From: Streptomyces oceani
GTDB lineage: Bacteria > Actinomycetota > Actinomycetes > Streptomycetales > Streptomycetaceae
Length of the DNA: 64,000 bases
Assembly: GCF_001751245.1 (NCBI RefSeq)
Contig: NZ_LJGU01000121.1
Coordinates: 1-64,000, forward strand
Direction: 5' to 3'
Made by a program: the position numbers and the translations under genes
Part shown: piece after piece, positions 48,490 through 56,121 of the stretch
Layout of the letters: the number at the start of each line of letters is the position of its first letter
Numbering within the stretch: the stretch's first letter is position 1
The notes under the pieces: generated by a model
Seen by the model: only the letters and a program-made list of their open reading frames with translations
Database searches by the model: none
What the model was told of the DNA's origin: nothing

Positions 48490-48801
48490 TCACGAGTCCA
48501 TTCCGCGCTCAGTGACAGGACGAACTAGTAACTCGATGCACCAGTGAACACAAGGTACTTCTTGTAAAGTGCGCCCCCTCGTGATGGCGCTCTGGTGGAA
48601 GCACCTTCGACGCGGCGGCACAATCGAGCCAGGAAGGCGGCGTGCTCCGGAGCCATGGCTTGGCGGTGCGGTCGAGAGTTGCGCGTGCGTGGGGGGTTGG
48701 CGTGAGACGCCGGCAATGGCGTCACCTAGACCGTAGCTGGGCGGCTGAAGTGTATGCGTCATAGGGAACTCGGCGTGTTCGTCCAGCCCTTCGGGCTCCA
48801 T
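48490..48801 (-). CDS. Short ORF preceding the LuxR gene, hypothetical
   Basis: A 103-codon ORF with a strong Shine-Dalgarno (GGGAGGAG, four bases before the ATG at 48801). It ends four bases upstream of the LuxR start. The peptide begins MEPEGLDEHAEFPMTHTLQP and is Pro/His/Ser/Arg-rich later; no domain is recognised. It contains two TTA leucine codons (codons 79 and 91), rare in Streptomyces and dependent on bldA tRNA. Codon use is not strongly GC3-biased, so it may instead be a leader. It could be a regulatory peptide, a leader ORF or a chance frame. Confidence 0.35.
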   Translation of the reverse strand: MEPEGLDEHAEFPMTHTLQPPSYGLGDAIAGVSRQPPTHAQLSTAPPSHGSGARRLPGSIVPPRRRCFHQSAITRGRTLQEVPCVHWCIELLVRPVTERGMDS

Positions 48802-48947
48802 ATGGCTCCTCCCTCTGGCACGTCCCACACCGTACGGAAGGGGTGCCATATGCGTGCTACAGAGGAGGTATAGCAGACGGACCGGTGCACGTCAGGGTGG
48901 GTGACGTGGATTGAGGTGGGGTACCGGCCCCAAGTCGTGAGGCATAT

Positions 48948-48986
48948 GCCAGTGGGAGCCTACGCGATGCGTCGGCTCCCACTGGC
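48948..48986. terminator. Strong two-part hairpin
   Basis: A perfect 13-bp stem (GCCAGTGGGAGCC / GGCTCCCACTGGC) continues, after one mismatch, in an inner 4-bp stem (ACGC / GCGT) with a three-base loop. It probably insulates the leftward efflux gene from the LuxR region. No U-tract follows on either strand. Confidence 0.6.
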
Positions 48987-49053
48987 TGCGGGTTGAGGAG
49001 ATTCCCCATGCTGAGTCAGCGGTATCGCTGTGAATCCCGGCCTCGGACATGGC

Positions 49054-49087
49054 AGCGCGCCCGGGTCGGGGGTATCCCGGGCGCGCT
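49054..49087. terminator. Hairpin terminator of the efflux gene
   Basis: A perfect 12-bp stem (AGCGCGCCCGGG / CCCGGGCGCGCT) with a 10-base loop lies 52 bases downstream of the leftward efflux gene. Confidence 0.65.
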
Positions 49088-49139
49088 CTCCTGAACCACA
49101 GTGCCGCCGGCGCGGAAGGGTCCAGAAGCTTTGGCCGGT

Positions 49140-50744
49140 CTAGCGGTGCCTGACTCCATGTGTCGGAGCCTCGGAGGGTTTGGGCATCTGAGCCGGGGTT
49201 TCGGCTGTCGGTGCATTCCCCGCCGCGGCGCGCTTGGGCACCAGTGCGAGTGCGAGCACCGCGGTGACGACCGCCGCACCGAGCACCGCGTAGGACGCCG
49301 TGGTGTAACCGTCGATGAAGGCGGAGCGTGCCCCGTCGACAAGCGGTCCAGCCACGGGATCCGGCAACTTCGCCGCTACACCCAGCGCGCCGCCGAGCGA
49401 GTCCTCGGCCACGGTCTGTGCCGGGGGCGGCAGCGCACCTGTGACCCGTGCCGGCAGCTCATCGGCGTACACGGTGTTGAGTACGCTGCCGAAGATCGCG
49501 ATGCCGAGGGCCGCGCCGACCTCGATCGCTGCGTCGAAGGTGCCGCCCACCACACCGCCGCGCGCGGCCGGTGCGTTGGCCATCACGGAGTCCGTCATGG
49601 CGGGGATGGCCAAACCGGTACCCATCCCGAACAACACGCCGGAAACCATGAGGCCCATGTCGTCGCTGGAGATGTCCGCCGTGGTCAGGACATAGGCACC
49701 GCAGGCGGCGAGTGCCGCACCGATCGTGATGGGCCAGCGCGGTCCGACGCGGTGGTACACCTGCTCACCGATGGGCACGCCAGCGATGAGCGCGACGCCA
49801 GCGGGCAGCAGCCGCAGTCCCGCCTCCAGCGCGTCATGACCCAGAAACTGGAGCGAGAAGACCGAAACGAGATAGATCATCCCGATCACGATGGTGAAGA
49901 TCAGTGCGGCGAAGCCGGCCCCGGCGGCGAAGAACTTGTTCGTGAACCAGGTCAGGTCGACCATCGGGTTGCTGATGCGGCGTTCCACGATGATGAAGGC
50001 CACCATGCAGACCAGCGAGAGTGCCCATGCGCCCAGGACTTCGGCCGAGAGCCATCCCTTGCTCGGCCCCTCGATGACGCCGTACACCAGTCCGCCCAAC
50101 ATGAGGCAGGAGAGCACCGCGCCCCACAGGTCCAGGCGCCCGGCGTCGCGGTTGCGGGAGGCGGGCAGTAGCGGCGGGGTGGCCAGTAGGAGTACAAGGG
50201 CGATGGGGACGTTGAGGTAGAAGCACGCCTCCCATCCGTACGGCTCAACCAGGGCACCGCTCAGCAGCGGGCCACCGGCGAGGCCGAGGCCGGCGGCGGC
50301 TCCCCAGAGCGACAAAGCGCGCTTGCGCTCGGAGTCCTCGGTGAAGGTGACGCGTACGAGGCCGAGCGTGGCCGGCATGATTAGCGCACCGGAGATGCCG
50401 AGGCCCACCCGAGCGGCGATCACCAGGCCCGGCTCGTCGCTGAGGCCTCCAATTACGCTGAATACCGCGAAGCCTCCCAGGCCCCACATGAGGGCGGCGC
50501 GGCGACCGAACTTGTCGCCTGCGGCTCCGAGGGCGAAGAGGAGCGCCGCGACCGTGAGCGGATAGGCGTCCAGCATCCACTGCAGCTCGCTCGACGTCGT
50601 CTGCATCTCCTCGGCGACATCGCGTAGTGCCACGGTCAGCGCGATGTTCGCCGTGACCACCAGGAACAAGCTCAGTGCCAGCACGCTCAGTCCGGCCCAG
50701 CGGCGTGGATACGGCTCAGCCGGTTGCAGGGATGGAGACGACAT
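49140..50744 (-). CDS. DHA2-family MFS efflux transporter (14 TM)
   Basis: A 534-residue multidrug-type proton antiporter. Hydrophobicity fits 14 transmembrane segments. Typical blocks are ANIALTVALRDVAEEMQTTSSELQWMLDAYPLTVAALLFALGAAGDKFGRRAAL (helix 1 and motif A) and SLWGAAAGLGLAGGPLLSGALVEPYGWEACFYLNVPIALVLL (motif C region). I chose the ATG at 50744 (MSSPSLQPAEP), with GGGAGC seven bases upstream, over the longer frame to 50822. It is divergent from a TetR gene with a perfect palindrome between them, so it is probably induced by its exported substrate. It may provide self-resistance for the nearby cluster. Confidence 0.93.
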   Translation of the reverse strand: MSSPSLQPAEPYPRRWAGLSVLALSLFLVVTANIALTVALRDVAEEMQTTSSELQWMLDAYPLTVAALLFALGAAGDKFGRRAALMWGLGGFAVFSVIGGLSDEPGLVIAARVGLGISGALIMPATLGLVRVTFTEDSERKRALSLWGAAAGLGLAGGPLLSGALVEPYGWEACFYLNVPIALVLLLATPPLLPASRNRDAGRLDLWGAVLSCLMLGGLVYGVIEGPSKGWLSAEVLGAWALSLVCMVAFIIVERRISNPMVDLTWFTNKFFAAGAGFAALIFTIVIGMIYLVSVFSLQFLGHDALEAGLRLLPAGVALIAGVPIGEQVYHRVGPRWPITIGAALAACGAYVLTTADISSDDMGLMVSGVLFGMGTGLAIPAMTDSVMANAPAARGGVVGGTFDAAIEVGAALGIAIFGSVLNTVYADELPARVTGALPPPAQTVAEDSLGGALGVAAKLPDPVAGPLVDGARSAFIDGYTTASYAVLGAAVVTAVLALALVPKRAAAGNAPTAETPAQMPKPSEAPTHGVRHR

Positions 50745-50770
50745 TGGAAGCTCCCTTGTGAATCCGATAA

Positions 50771-50789
50771 GTACGGTACAGTACCGTAC
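50771..50789. promoter_or_regulatory. Palindromic TetR operator between efflux and regulator genes
   Basis: GTACGGTACAGTACCGTAC is a perfect 9+1+9 palindrome in the 76-base divergent promoter. A near-identical copy lies at 51450-51468, upstream of a truncated methyltransferase, which strongly suggests specific binding by the TetR protein encoded at 50821. Confidence 0.75.
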
Positions 50790-50820
50790 CACTCCGGTGA
50801 CCCTGGAGTAAACTGCTCGC

Positions 50821-51402
50821 ATGTCGACATCGTTGCGGGGCGGGCAGGCCCGCGAAGACCAGCTGCTCAGCGCGACCCTTGAGGTGCTGCGTGAAGTGGG
50901 CTACAACCGTCTGACCGTGGATGCCGTCGTGTCCCGAGCGCACGCGAGCAAAGCCACGGTGTACCGTCGTTGGCCGTCCAAGTCAGACCTGATCGTGGCT
51001 GCTTTCATGAATGCGACCCGAGACCTGCCCGCCGAGCGTGACACCGGAGCACTGCGTGGCGACCTGCTCGGCGCGCTGGAGGATCTGCTGGATGAGATGG
51101 ACCGGTTTGGCGATGTGATGATGGACCTGCTCGGGGAGCTGGGTCGCAACCCCGAACTGGCCAGCACGATCCGGGACGGGTACATCGCCACGCGCCGTCA
51201 AAACCTCATCGGTGCCTTCGCCCGGGCCAAGGATCGGGGAGAGATTCCGGCCGACGTCGATGTGCAGCCGCTATGGGACCTGGCACCAGCCGTCATCTTC
51301 TTTCGGCGTTACAACATGGGCGAGGAGGTCGACGCCGAGGACGTCCGAGTCCTCGTCGATGACGTGGTGCTGCCGCTCGCATTCCGCTTCTCGGCAGGCT
51401 GA
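50821..51402 (+). CDS. TetR-family repressor of the efflux gene
   Basis: A 193-residue TetR regulator. The N-terminal DNA-binding domain is clear: REDQLLSATLEVLREVGYNRLTVDAVVSRAHASKATVYRRWPSKSDLIVAAF (residues 10-63). The C-terminal ligand domain resembles the TetR_C group found next to exporters. It is divergent from the DHA2 transporter, with the operator candidate between them. Its ATG at 50821 follows GGAG. The inducing compound is unknown and may be the cluster product. Confidence 0.93.
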   Translation: MSTSLRGGQAREDQLLSATLEVLREVGYNRLTVDAVVSRAHASKATVYRRWPSKSDLIVAAFMNATRDLPAERDTGALRGDLLGALEDLLDEMDRFGDVMMDLLGELGRNPELASTIRDGYIATRRQNLIGAFARAKDRGEIPADVDVQPLWDLAPAVIFFRRYNMGEEVDAEDVRVLVDDVVLPLAFRFSAG

Positions 51403-51449
51403 CCGCGTCCCGAAGTGAAGTGGGTGAGGTACGCGCATGGCGCCGAGAG

Positions 51450-51468
51450 GTACGGTACTGTACCGTTC
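51450..51468. promoter_or_regulatory. Second copy of the TetR palindrome
   Basis: GTACGGTACTGTACCGTTC matches the operator at 50771-50789 except for the centre and one arm base. It lies about 65 bases before the truncated methyltransferase start, so that gene was once under the same repressor. Confidence 0.7.
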
Positions 51469-51533
51469 CAGCTTGCCGGCGCTGCCATATCAGCCTGGAA
51501 CGTCCCCTCGCTGTGTGCCAGGAGAGGAGTCGC

Positions 51534-51797
51534 GTGAGGGAAGAGCCGTCCGACGAGGTATTCGACCTGGGGGTCGTCGACTATGAGGCGATCTATCAGG
51601 GGAAACGGCCCGTCCCCGGGTCAGATGTGATCTTTGAGGCGGCCCCTTGGGGCGTCGGTGGGCTGCGGTCCATCGTAATCGACGTGGAGGTCGAAGTTCA
51701 TACCCCTAGACCGCACCCCACGTCCAAGATCTCGTTACGCAGCTCCGTTGGGTCGTGCCCTGGCTCCTGTGCGGTAGGTCAAGGCGGTACGCCGTGA
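51534..51797 (+). pseudogene. Truncated SAM-dependent methyltransferase
   Basis: An 87-codon ORF from a GTG with GGAGAGGAG eight bases upstream. The N-terminal VFDLGVVDYEAIYQGKRPVPG and FEAAPWGVGG resemble the start of actinobacterial class I methyltransferases (pattern FDxxYxG ... PWDIG). The SAM-binding glycine loop expected next is missing; the frame runs on into unrelated residues and stops. The copy of the TetR palindrome upstream indicates it belonged to the efflux regulon. Confidence 0.5.
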
Positions 51798-52492
51798 GTG
51801 TAGCCAGTTAAGGGTCCGAAGGGGGAAGCAAAGGACCGGCCTAAAACTGCCCGGTCTGGCCAACCGATATGCATCCTGCCGGCTGATCGTTAGTGCTTGA
51901 CACCAGATGATGAGGCAGTGACGCTTGGCGCGGCGAGGTCGGTTGTCCCTCCGGAAACCGATCGCTTGCCCTCCGATCGATCGTTTACCGTAAAATTAGA
52001 ATCATAGTGTAATAAATGCTGGGGACGGGGGTTCCTTTCTATGCGATTCTGCAAGAGAGGTTGCAAGTGGGAGATTTTCAGTGTAGGACGCGAAGCTGAT
52101 CCGGAGCCGAAAGTTGCATCCGGCGGCACTCCACCTCCGTCGCCTCGCCGGCGGGTGAACCATCCGCGGGTGTCTCCGCATCGGACTCTGGCGCTTCCGT
52201 TGTTCCATCCATCATGGTCATCCTTGAGTAACCCGCCGGCCATGTTCAGGATTTCTTTATGTATCAGACTCCTCATCGTTGGCATTCCGTGAGTTCGATC
52301 GCTTCCTCTGAGTGAAGTAATTCGATTCAACGGAAATTGTCGTATTTTCGCCATTGTCGAGTGGAAAACGATTTCGGTACCTTAGCCAATCTGTTGATGT
52401 ATGGGCCTGTTGAGTTCCCTCTCGTGGCGTGCGGTACGGCACGCACCTATGGAGCCCCATGGGTCACCGCTATCACTGAAGGGAGTCGCATA
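51798..52492. other. AT-richer intergenic region upstream of the SARP gene
   Basis: These roughly 695 bases are visibly less GC-rich than the rest of the window, especially 51980-52050 and 52250-52400. They presumably carry the SARP promoter. The only candidate gene is a short minus-strand ORF at 52078-52215. Longer frames here have no recognisable product. Confidence 0.45.
52078..52215 (-). CDS. Possible small acidic peptide
   Basis: A 45-codon ORF on the minus strand with AAGGA five bases before its ATG at 52215. The N-terminal half is acidic and Glu/Ala/Thr/Pro/Asp-rich (MMDGTTEAPESDAETPADG onward). The C-terminal part is VECRRMQLSAPDQLRVLH, with a single Cys. The leader-like acidic half and distinct tail are suggestive of a small secreted or modified peptide, but there is no modifying enzyme nearby. 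A chance frame is quite possible. Confidence 0.25.
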   Translation of the reverse strand: MMDGTTEAPESDAETPADGSPAGEATEVECRRMQLSAPDQLRVLH

Positions 52493-53260
52493 GTGGAGAT
52501 AAATGTACTCGGGCCGTTGAGCGTTGTCGAAGGCGGGATCTCGATTGTGCCAACGGCCACGAAGCTGCGCCAGTTGCTGGCGCTATTAATTCTGCAAGGT
52601 GAACGAGTAGTCACCGTCTCCACACTGATGGATGAGCTCTGGGGGGAGTCCCCGCCCAAGAGCGCATCGTCCATTCTCCAGACGTATATACTACAGCTCC
52701 GCCAGAAGATGACCCAGGCACTGGTGCACGGCGATGGCCGGAAGGCCAAGGACATATTGGTGACGCAGCCGGGCGGCTACCTGCTCCGCATCGATAGCGG
52801 GCGGCTCGATTGCCGTGAGTTCGACCGGCTCGCCGAGGCCGGCCGCAGGGCGACCGAGGCGGGAGATTATCGGCTCGCCTCCGACCACTTCACCGGGGCC
52901 CTGGCCATGTGGCGGGGGCCGGCACTGATCGATGTACGTGTGGGCAACGTGCTGCAGTTCGAGGCGCTGCGCATGAACGAGGCCCGAATGTCGGTGCTGC
53001 AGCAACGCATCGACGCCGACATGCAGATCGGTAGGCACGCGGCACTCGTCCCGGAACTCAGAGTGCTGGTGGCTCAAAACCCGCTCAATGAGAACCTCTG
53101 CGCCCAGTTCATGGTCTCCCTGCAGCGAACCGGTTGTGCGTGGCGCGCACTTCAGGTGTATCAGCACCTGCGCAACGCATTGGCCAGGGAACTGGGTCTG
53201 GAGCCTTCCATGGTGCTTCAGGAGATCCATCAATCCGTGCTCGTAGGGGAGCTCGTGTGA
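52493..53260 (+). CDS. SARP-family pathway-specific activator
   Basis: A 255-residue Streptomyces antibiotic regulatory protein. The N-terminal OmpR-like winged helix (EINVLGPLSVVEGG ... KLRQLLALLILQGERVVTVSTLMDELWGESPPKSASSILQTYILQLRQKM) is followed by the bacterial transcriptional activator domain (GGYLLRIDSGRLDCREFDRLAEAGRRA, ALARELGLEPSMVLQEIHQ). The length is that of small DnrI/ActII-ORF4-type SARPs, which switch on one cluster. Codon 32 (52586-52588) is TTA, so translation should need bldA. The GTG at 52493 has GGGAG seven bases upstream. It marks the start of the cluster. Confidence 0.93.
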   Translation: MEINVLGPLSVVEGGISIVPTATKLRQLLALLILQGERVVTVSTLMDELWGESPPKSASSILQTYILQLRQKMTQALVHGDGRKAKDILVTQPGGYLLRIDSGRLDCREFDRLAEAGRRATEAGDYRLASDHFTGALAMWRGPALIDVRVGNVLQFEALRMNEARMSVLQQRIDADMQIGRHAALVPELRVLVAQNPLNENLCAQFMVSLQRTGCAWRALQVYQHLRNALARELGLEPSMVLQEIHQSVLVGELV

Positions 53261-53666
53261 CATCGCGTCACCACTCCCCACCGCACAGGGGAACCCGCGC
53301 AGGGGAGGGCACACACAATCTCCGTGCTTTCCCCCGCACCGAGTGGTCGGAAGAGGCTGACGCATTCCACCGACGACGGAGCGGTCACGAGCCGGGGGCT
53401 CGCCCCGGAGTGTCGGTGCGCAAGGACGAGCGAGCCGGGAGCAACGGTCCCCAAGCGGCTGGCAGACAGCACGCGGAGGGGGAATCGGCTGTTCGTGAAG
53501 GGCCGGTCGATTTCTTCGAGAGGGACACGTTTCCCCAGAACAGCGACAAGCAGACGTACCGTTGCCGTGTCGACTCTGATGGGCCCCGCCGTGTAGGGAG
53601 CCGTTCGCTGGACCCGCTCCGACGAAGAGCGCCGGATGCCCGAACACAAGCATGGAAAGGTCCGCT
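53261..53666. other. Gap between SARP and the acyl-CoA-dehydrogenase-like gene
   Basis: About 406 bases without a recognisable gene. Open frames cross it, but none has a convincing start or family match. It probably carries the promoter of the next gene, a likely SARP target, although I could not identify heptad repeats with confidence. Confidence 0.4.
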
Positions 53667-55277
53667 GTGAATCGGATCGCCATCCTGGAACGCTCCCTCT
53701 CGGAGGCGGGCAGCGCCGCGGATGGGGTCTCGCTCGCTCTGCGAGCCTGCGGATTTCCGGCCGAGTTCGTTCCCGAGCGGGTGGGCGGTCGACTACGTCG
53801 TGTGGAGGAACTGCACCAAGTGGTGCGCACTGTCCTCCGGATGGACCTTCCGGCCGCCGCTGAGCCCCAAGTCAGCGGCTTTCCCACCGCACTGAGGGTC
53901 TGGGCCGGTGGCTGCGAGCGCCAGCAACGACGGGTGGGGAAACTTCTGCTGAGAGGCGGCCGACTGGCTCCGACCGGAGGTGGCGCCGCCGCGCCGCACG
54001 ACAGCTTCACGGCCCGAATACACGCCGACGAACTGCGGTTGTCCGCGGGACGGACGGCAGAGCCGCCGCCCGACTGTCAGGCGCTGGTGGTCACGGCGCG
54101 CCATGATACGGGGCGCCCGGACCGCGATCACACTGCGCTGCTGCTCACCCCCGACGAGATGCCGTCCAGTGGACGGAGTCGTACGGTCAGCTGGGAAACC
54201 GTACTGGGCGAACCGGGTAGCGGCCTTGAACTCGCCTTGCGTGCCGCCCGGTTGAGTCATGGTCTGTACGCGTCGACGGTGCTGGCCCGCCTCGATACCT
54301 TGCTGCGTGCTGCGGTGGAGTCGTGGTACGCGTCCGAGAAATCCCAACTCGTAGCCCCGCCTGGGGCAGACGTACTGGCCGGGGCCTTTCTGGATCTCTT
54401 GGTGAGCGACTGCGTCACGCTCTGCGCTGCGCGGGCGGCTCACCTCGTGCCCGACTGGGCGCCCATCTGCTCAGCAGCGGCCGGATATCTCGCCAAACGG
54501 GTGTTGAAGGAGGCCGGACACGACCTGAGCACGGTGTTGGAGGTGGCGAGACGTGACAGCGCCCACCCCTACCGGGGGTTCTCGCGGAGACTGAGCAGGC
54601 TGGCATCACCACTGTGGCCCACGGAAGATGAGGTGCCCCCCTACACCGTGCTGGTCGCGCGGCTGCCCGCGCGCACGTGGCGACGGGTGCTCAACAGCGG
54701 GGATCCGGGCGAATCGATTCCGGACGCGCTGTACCAACTGGACGCCCCGCTGCCGGCGCTGGATCTGGCGCGGCCGATGCGTTGCTCATCCCGCGCGACG
54801 GACGACCCGCTGCTGAGTTCGCTGGCTTTCCACGCGCTGCGCGTCGGACACGCGGGGGAAGTGGCCTCGCACCCCTGCTGCCGCGCCGCGCTGGTCGAGC
54901 TGCTCAACCGTCTGGTCTCGGAAGCCGCCGAACTGAGCGAGGCGTGTGCGCCCCTGGAGGCGGCCGGACCTGGGGCGCTGCTTGGCCCGTACGCTCGTTC
55001 CCTCGCGGAGCGTTACGCGCTGCTGGTCGCCGCCACCGCCTGCGTCGGGGTGTGGTCGCAGCGACGAGACCGGGGACGGGACTTCCTGGCCGAGCCGTGC
55101 TGGCTGACGGGCGCGCTGCACCGCATCGTGGGACTGCTCGGCGCCGCCCGACCCGAGGAGGCCTCGTTTCCCTGCTTGGAGCGCATTCACCGGGAAGTGC
55201 TGGCGCGCTATGACGAAGGACTCAGCTACGACCTGCACGCCACGTCGTTGGCCGGGCCGGCGACCCTGGGCGGCTGA
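53667..55277 (+). CDS. Acyl-CoA-dehydrogenase-like protein with shortened core
   Basis: A roughly 536-residue protein. The ends resemble a large acyl-CoA dehydrogenase-like family found in biosynthetic clusters: GFPAEFVPERVGGRLRRVEEL near the N-terminus, FLDLLVSDCVTLCAARAAHLVPD in the middle helices, and SLAERYALLVAATACVGVW near the C-terminus. The central beta domain, where FAD and substrate bind, appears shorter than I would expect, and the usual blocks cannot be found. The GTG at 53667 has GAAAGG eight bases upstream; an ATG at 53652 is an alternative. It may be an atypical or inactive member. Confidence 0.6.
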   Translation: MNRIAILERSLSEAGSAADGVSLALRACGFPAEFVPERVGGRLRRVEELHQVVRTVLRMDLPAAAEPQVSGFPTALRVWAGGCERQQRRVGKLLLRGGRLAPTGGGAAAPHDSFTARIHADELRLSAGRTAEPPPDCQALVVTARHDTGRPDRDHTALLLTPDEMPSSGRSRTVSWETVLGEPGSGLELALRAARLSHGLYASTVLARLDTLLRAAVESWYASEKSQLVAPPGADVLAGAFLDLLVSDCVTLCAARAAHLVPDWAPICSAAAGYLAKRVLKEAGHDLSTVLEVARRDSAHPYRGFSRRLSRLASPLWPTEDEVPPYTVLVARLPARTWRRVLNSGDPGESIPDALYQLDAPLPALDLARPMRCSSRATDDPLLSSLAFHALRVGHAGEVASHPCCRAALVELLNRLVSEAAELSEACAPLEAAGPGALLGPYARSLAERYALLVAATACVGVWSQRRDRGRDFLAEPCWLTGALHRIVGLLGAARPEEASFPCLERIHREVLARYDEGLSYDLHATSLAGPATLGG

Positions 55278-55281
55278 TGCC

Positions 55282-56121
55282 TTGCCCACCGCCTCCGACG
55301 GCCTGGTACACGTACCCGGACCCGTCGGCCCCTGGTTTCCGGTCCGCGAGAGCCTGCGGCGGTACGGAACGGCCGTGGCGTACGGCTGGGAGCTCGAGTG
55401 GTTGCCGCCGTGCCCGGATGAGACCGAGCTGCGCGGCCTTCTGGGTGGGCAGCTGCCCCGCTATCTGGAACTGACTCACCACCGCGCGCGGGAACGCTAT
55501 CTCGCGTCCCGGGTCTTCTTCCGGCACATCGTGGCCGTGGCTCTGAGCGCCCCTCCGGAGAGCGTGGACATCGGGTACATGCCGCACGGGCGTCCGTACG
55601 TCCGTGGCTGCGGCGAACTCGAAGTGAGCCTGAGCCATTCAGGCCCCTTGCAGGTCGCCGCGGTCAGCCGGGTCGGCCGCATCGGCGTGGACGCGGAAGC
55701 CGCCGACCGACCGCTGGACGGCAGTGGGTGGGACCAGAGCGTGTGCACCCCGCAGGAGCGCGTCCTGCTGGCCTCGTTACCGCCTGAGCACCGCAGCGCG
55801 GAACTGGTGAGGATGTGGACGCTGAAAGAGGCGTACAGCAAGGCGATGGGACAGGGGATGCGATATCCGTTCGAGCGGCTGGGCTTCTCCCGGTCCGGCG
55901 TGCCGGAGCGGTCGCTCGGGGAGGACGGCGACTGGCACCCGTTGGAAGGCTGGAACTGTGCCACCACCCTGCTGGAGGGGGCTCGGCCCTACCGGGTGAG
56001 CTGGGTGCACCAGCGGCGGGAAGCGGCTGGCACCGCCTCCGCCGGCTGGCCGGCGGAGGCGGTGCTGATGGCGTTGTCACACGGTTCCCTCAGAAGGCAG
56101 GCGCGGTGGCGGGCGCCTTGA
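55282..56121 (+). CDS. 4'-phosphopantetheinyl transferase (Sfp type)
   Basis: This enzyme converts apo carrier proteins to their active holo form by adding the CoA phosphopantetheine arm. About 279 residues, including GVDAEAADR (magnesium-binding Asp-x-Glu) and WTLKEAYSKAMGQGMRYPFE, the P-loop-like signature Trp-x3-Glu-Ala ... Lys. It would activate the free carrier protein and the PKS of this cluster. The start is uncertain: a TTG at 55282, five bases after the previous stop, is my choice, and longer frames overlap the upstream gene. Its 3' end overlaps the convergent halogenase gene by 32 bases. Confidence 0.9.
   Translation: MPTASDGLVHVPGPVGPWFPVRESLRRYGTAVAYGWELEWLPPCPDETELRGLLGGQLPRYLELTHHRARERYLASRVFFRHIVAVALSAPPESVDIGYMPHGRPYVRGCGELEVSLSHSGPLQVAAVSRVGRIGVDAEAADRPLDGSGWDQSVCTPQERVLLASLPPEHRSAELVRMWTLKEAYSKAMGQGMRYPFERLGFSRSGVPERSLGEDGDWHPLEGWNCATTLLEGARPYRVSWVHQRREAAGTASAGWPAEAVLMALSHGSLRRQARWRAP

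Larger units (their letters stand above)
48802..49139. other. Hairpin-rich intergenic region
   Basis: These 338 bases hold the upstream region of the leftward LuxR transcript and two strong hairpins (48948-48986 and 49054-49087) at the 3' end of the leftward efflux gene. No other gene is supported. Confidence 0.5.

Noticed and set aside
51890..52354. 154-codon minus-strand ORF in the AT-richer gap
   Set aside because: No recognisable domain and no clear ribosome-binding site at its start; the shorter 45-codon frame inside the same region is a better, still weak, candidate.
53134..53670. 178-codon ORF overlapping the SARP 3' end
   Set aside because: Its first part is an alternative frame of the SARP gene and the remainder is composition-driven Arg/Gly/Ser sequence without family resemblance.
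55210..55281. N-terminal extension of the phosphopantetheinyl transferase from an ATG at 55210
   Set aside because: The added residues are an alternative frame of the upstream gene and do not resemble PPTase N-termini; a start near 55282 is more economical.
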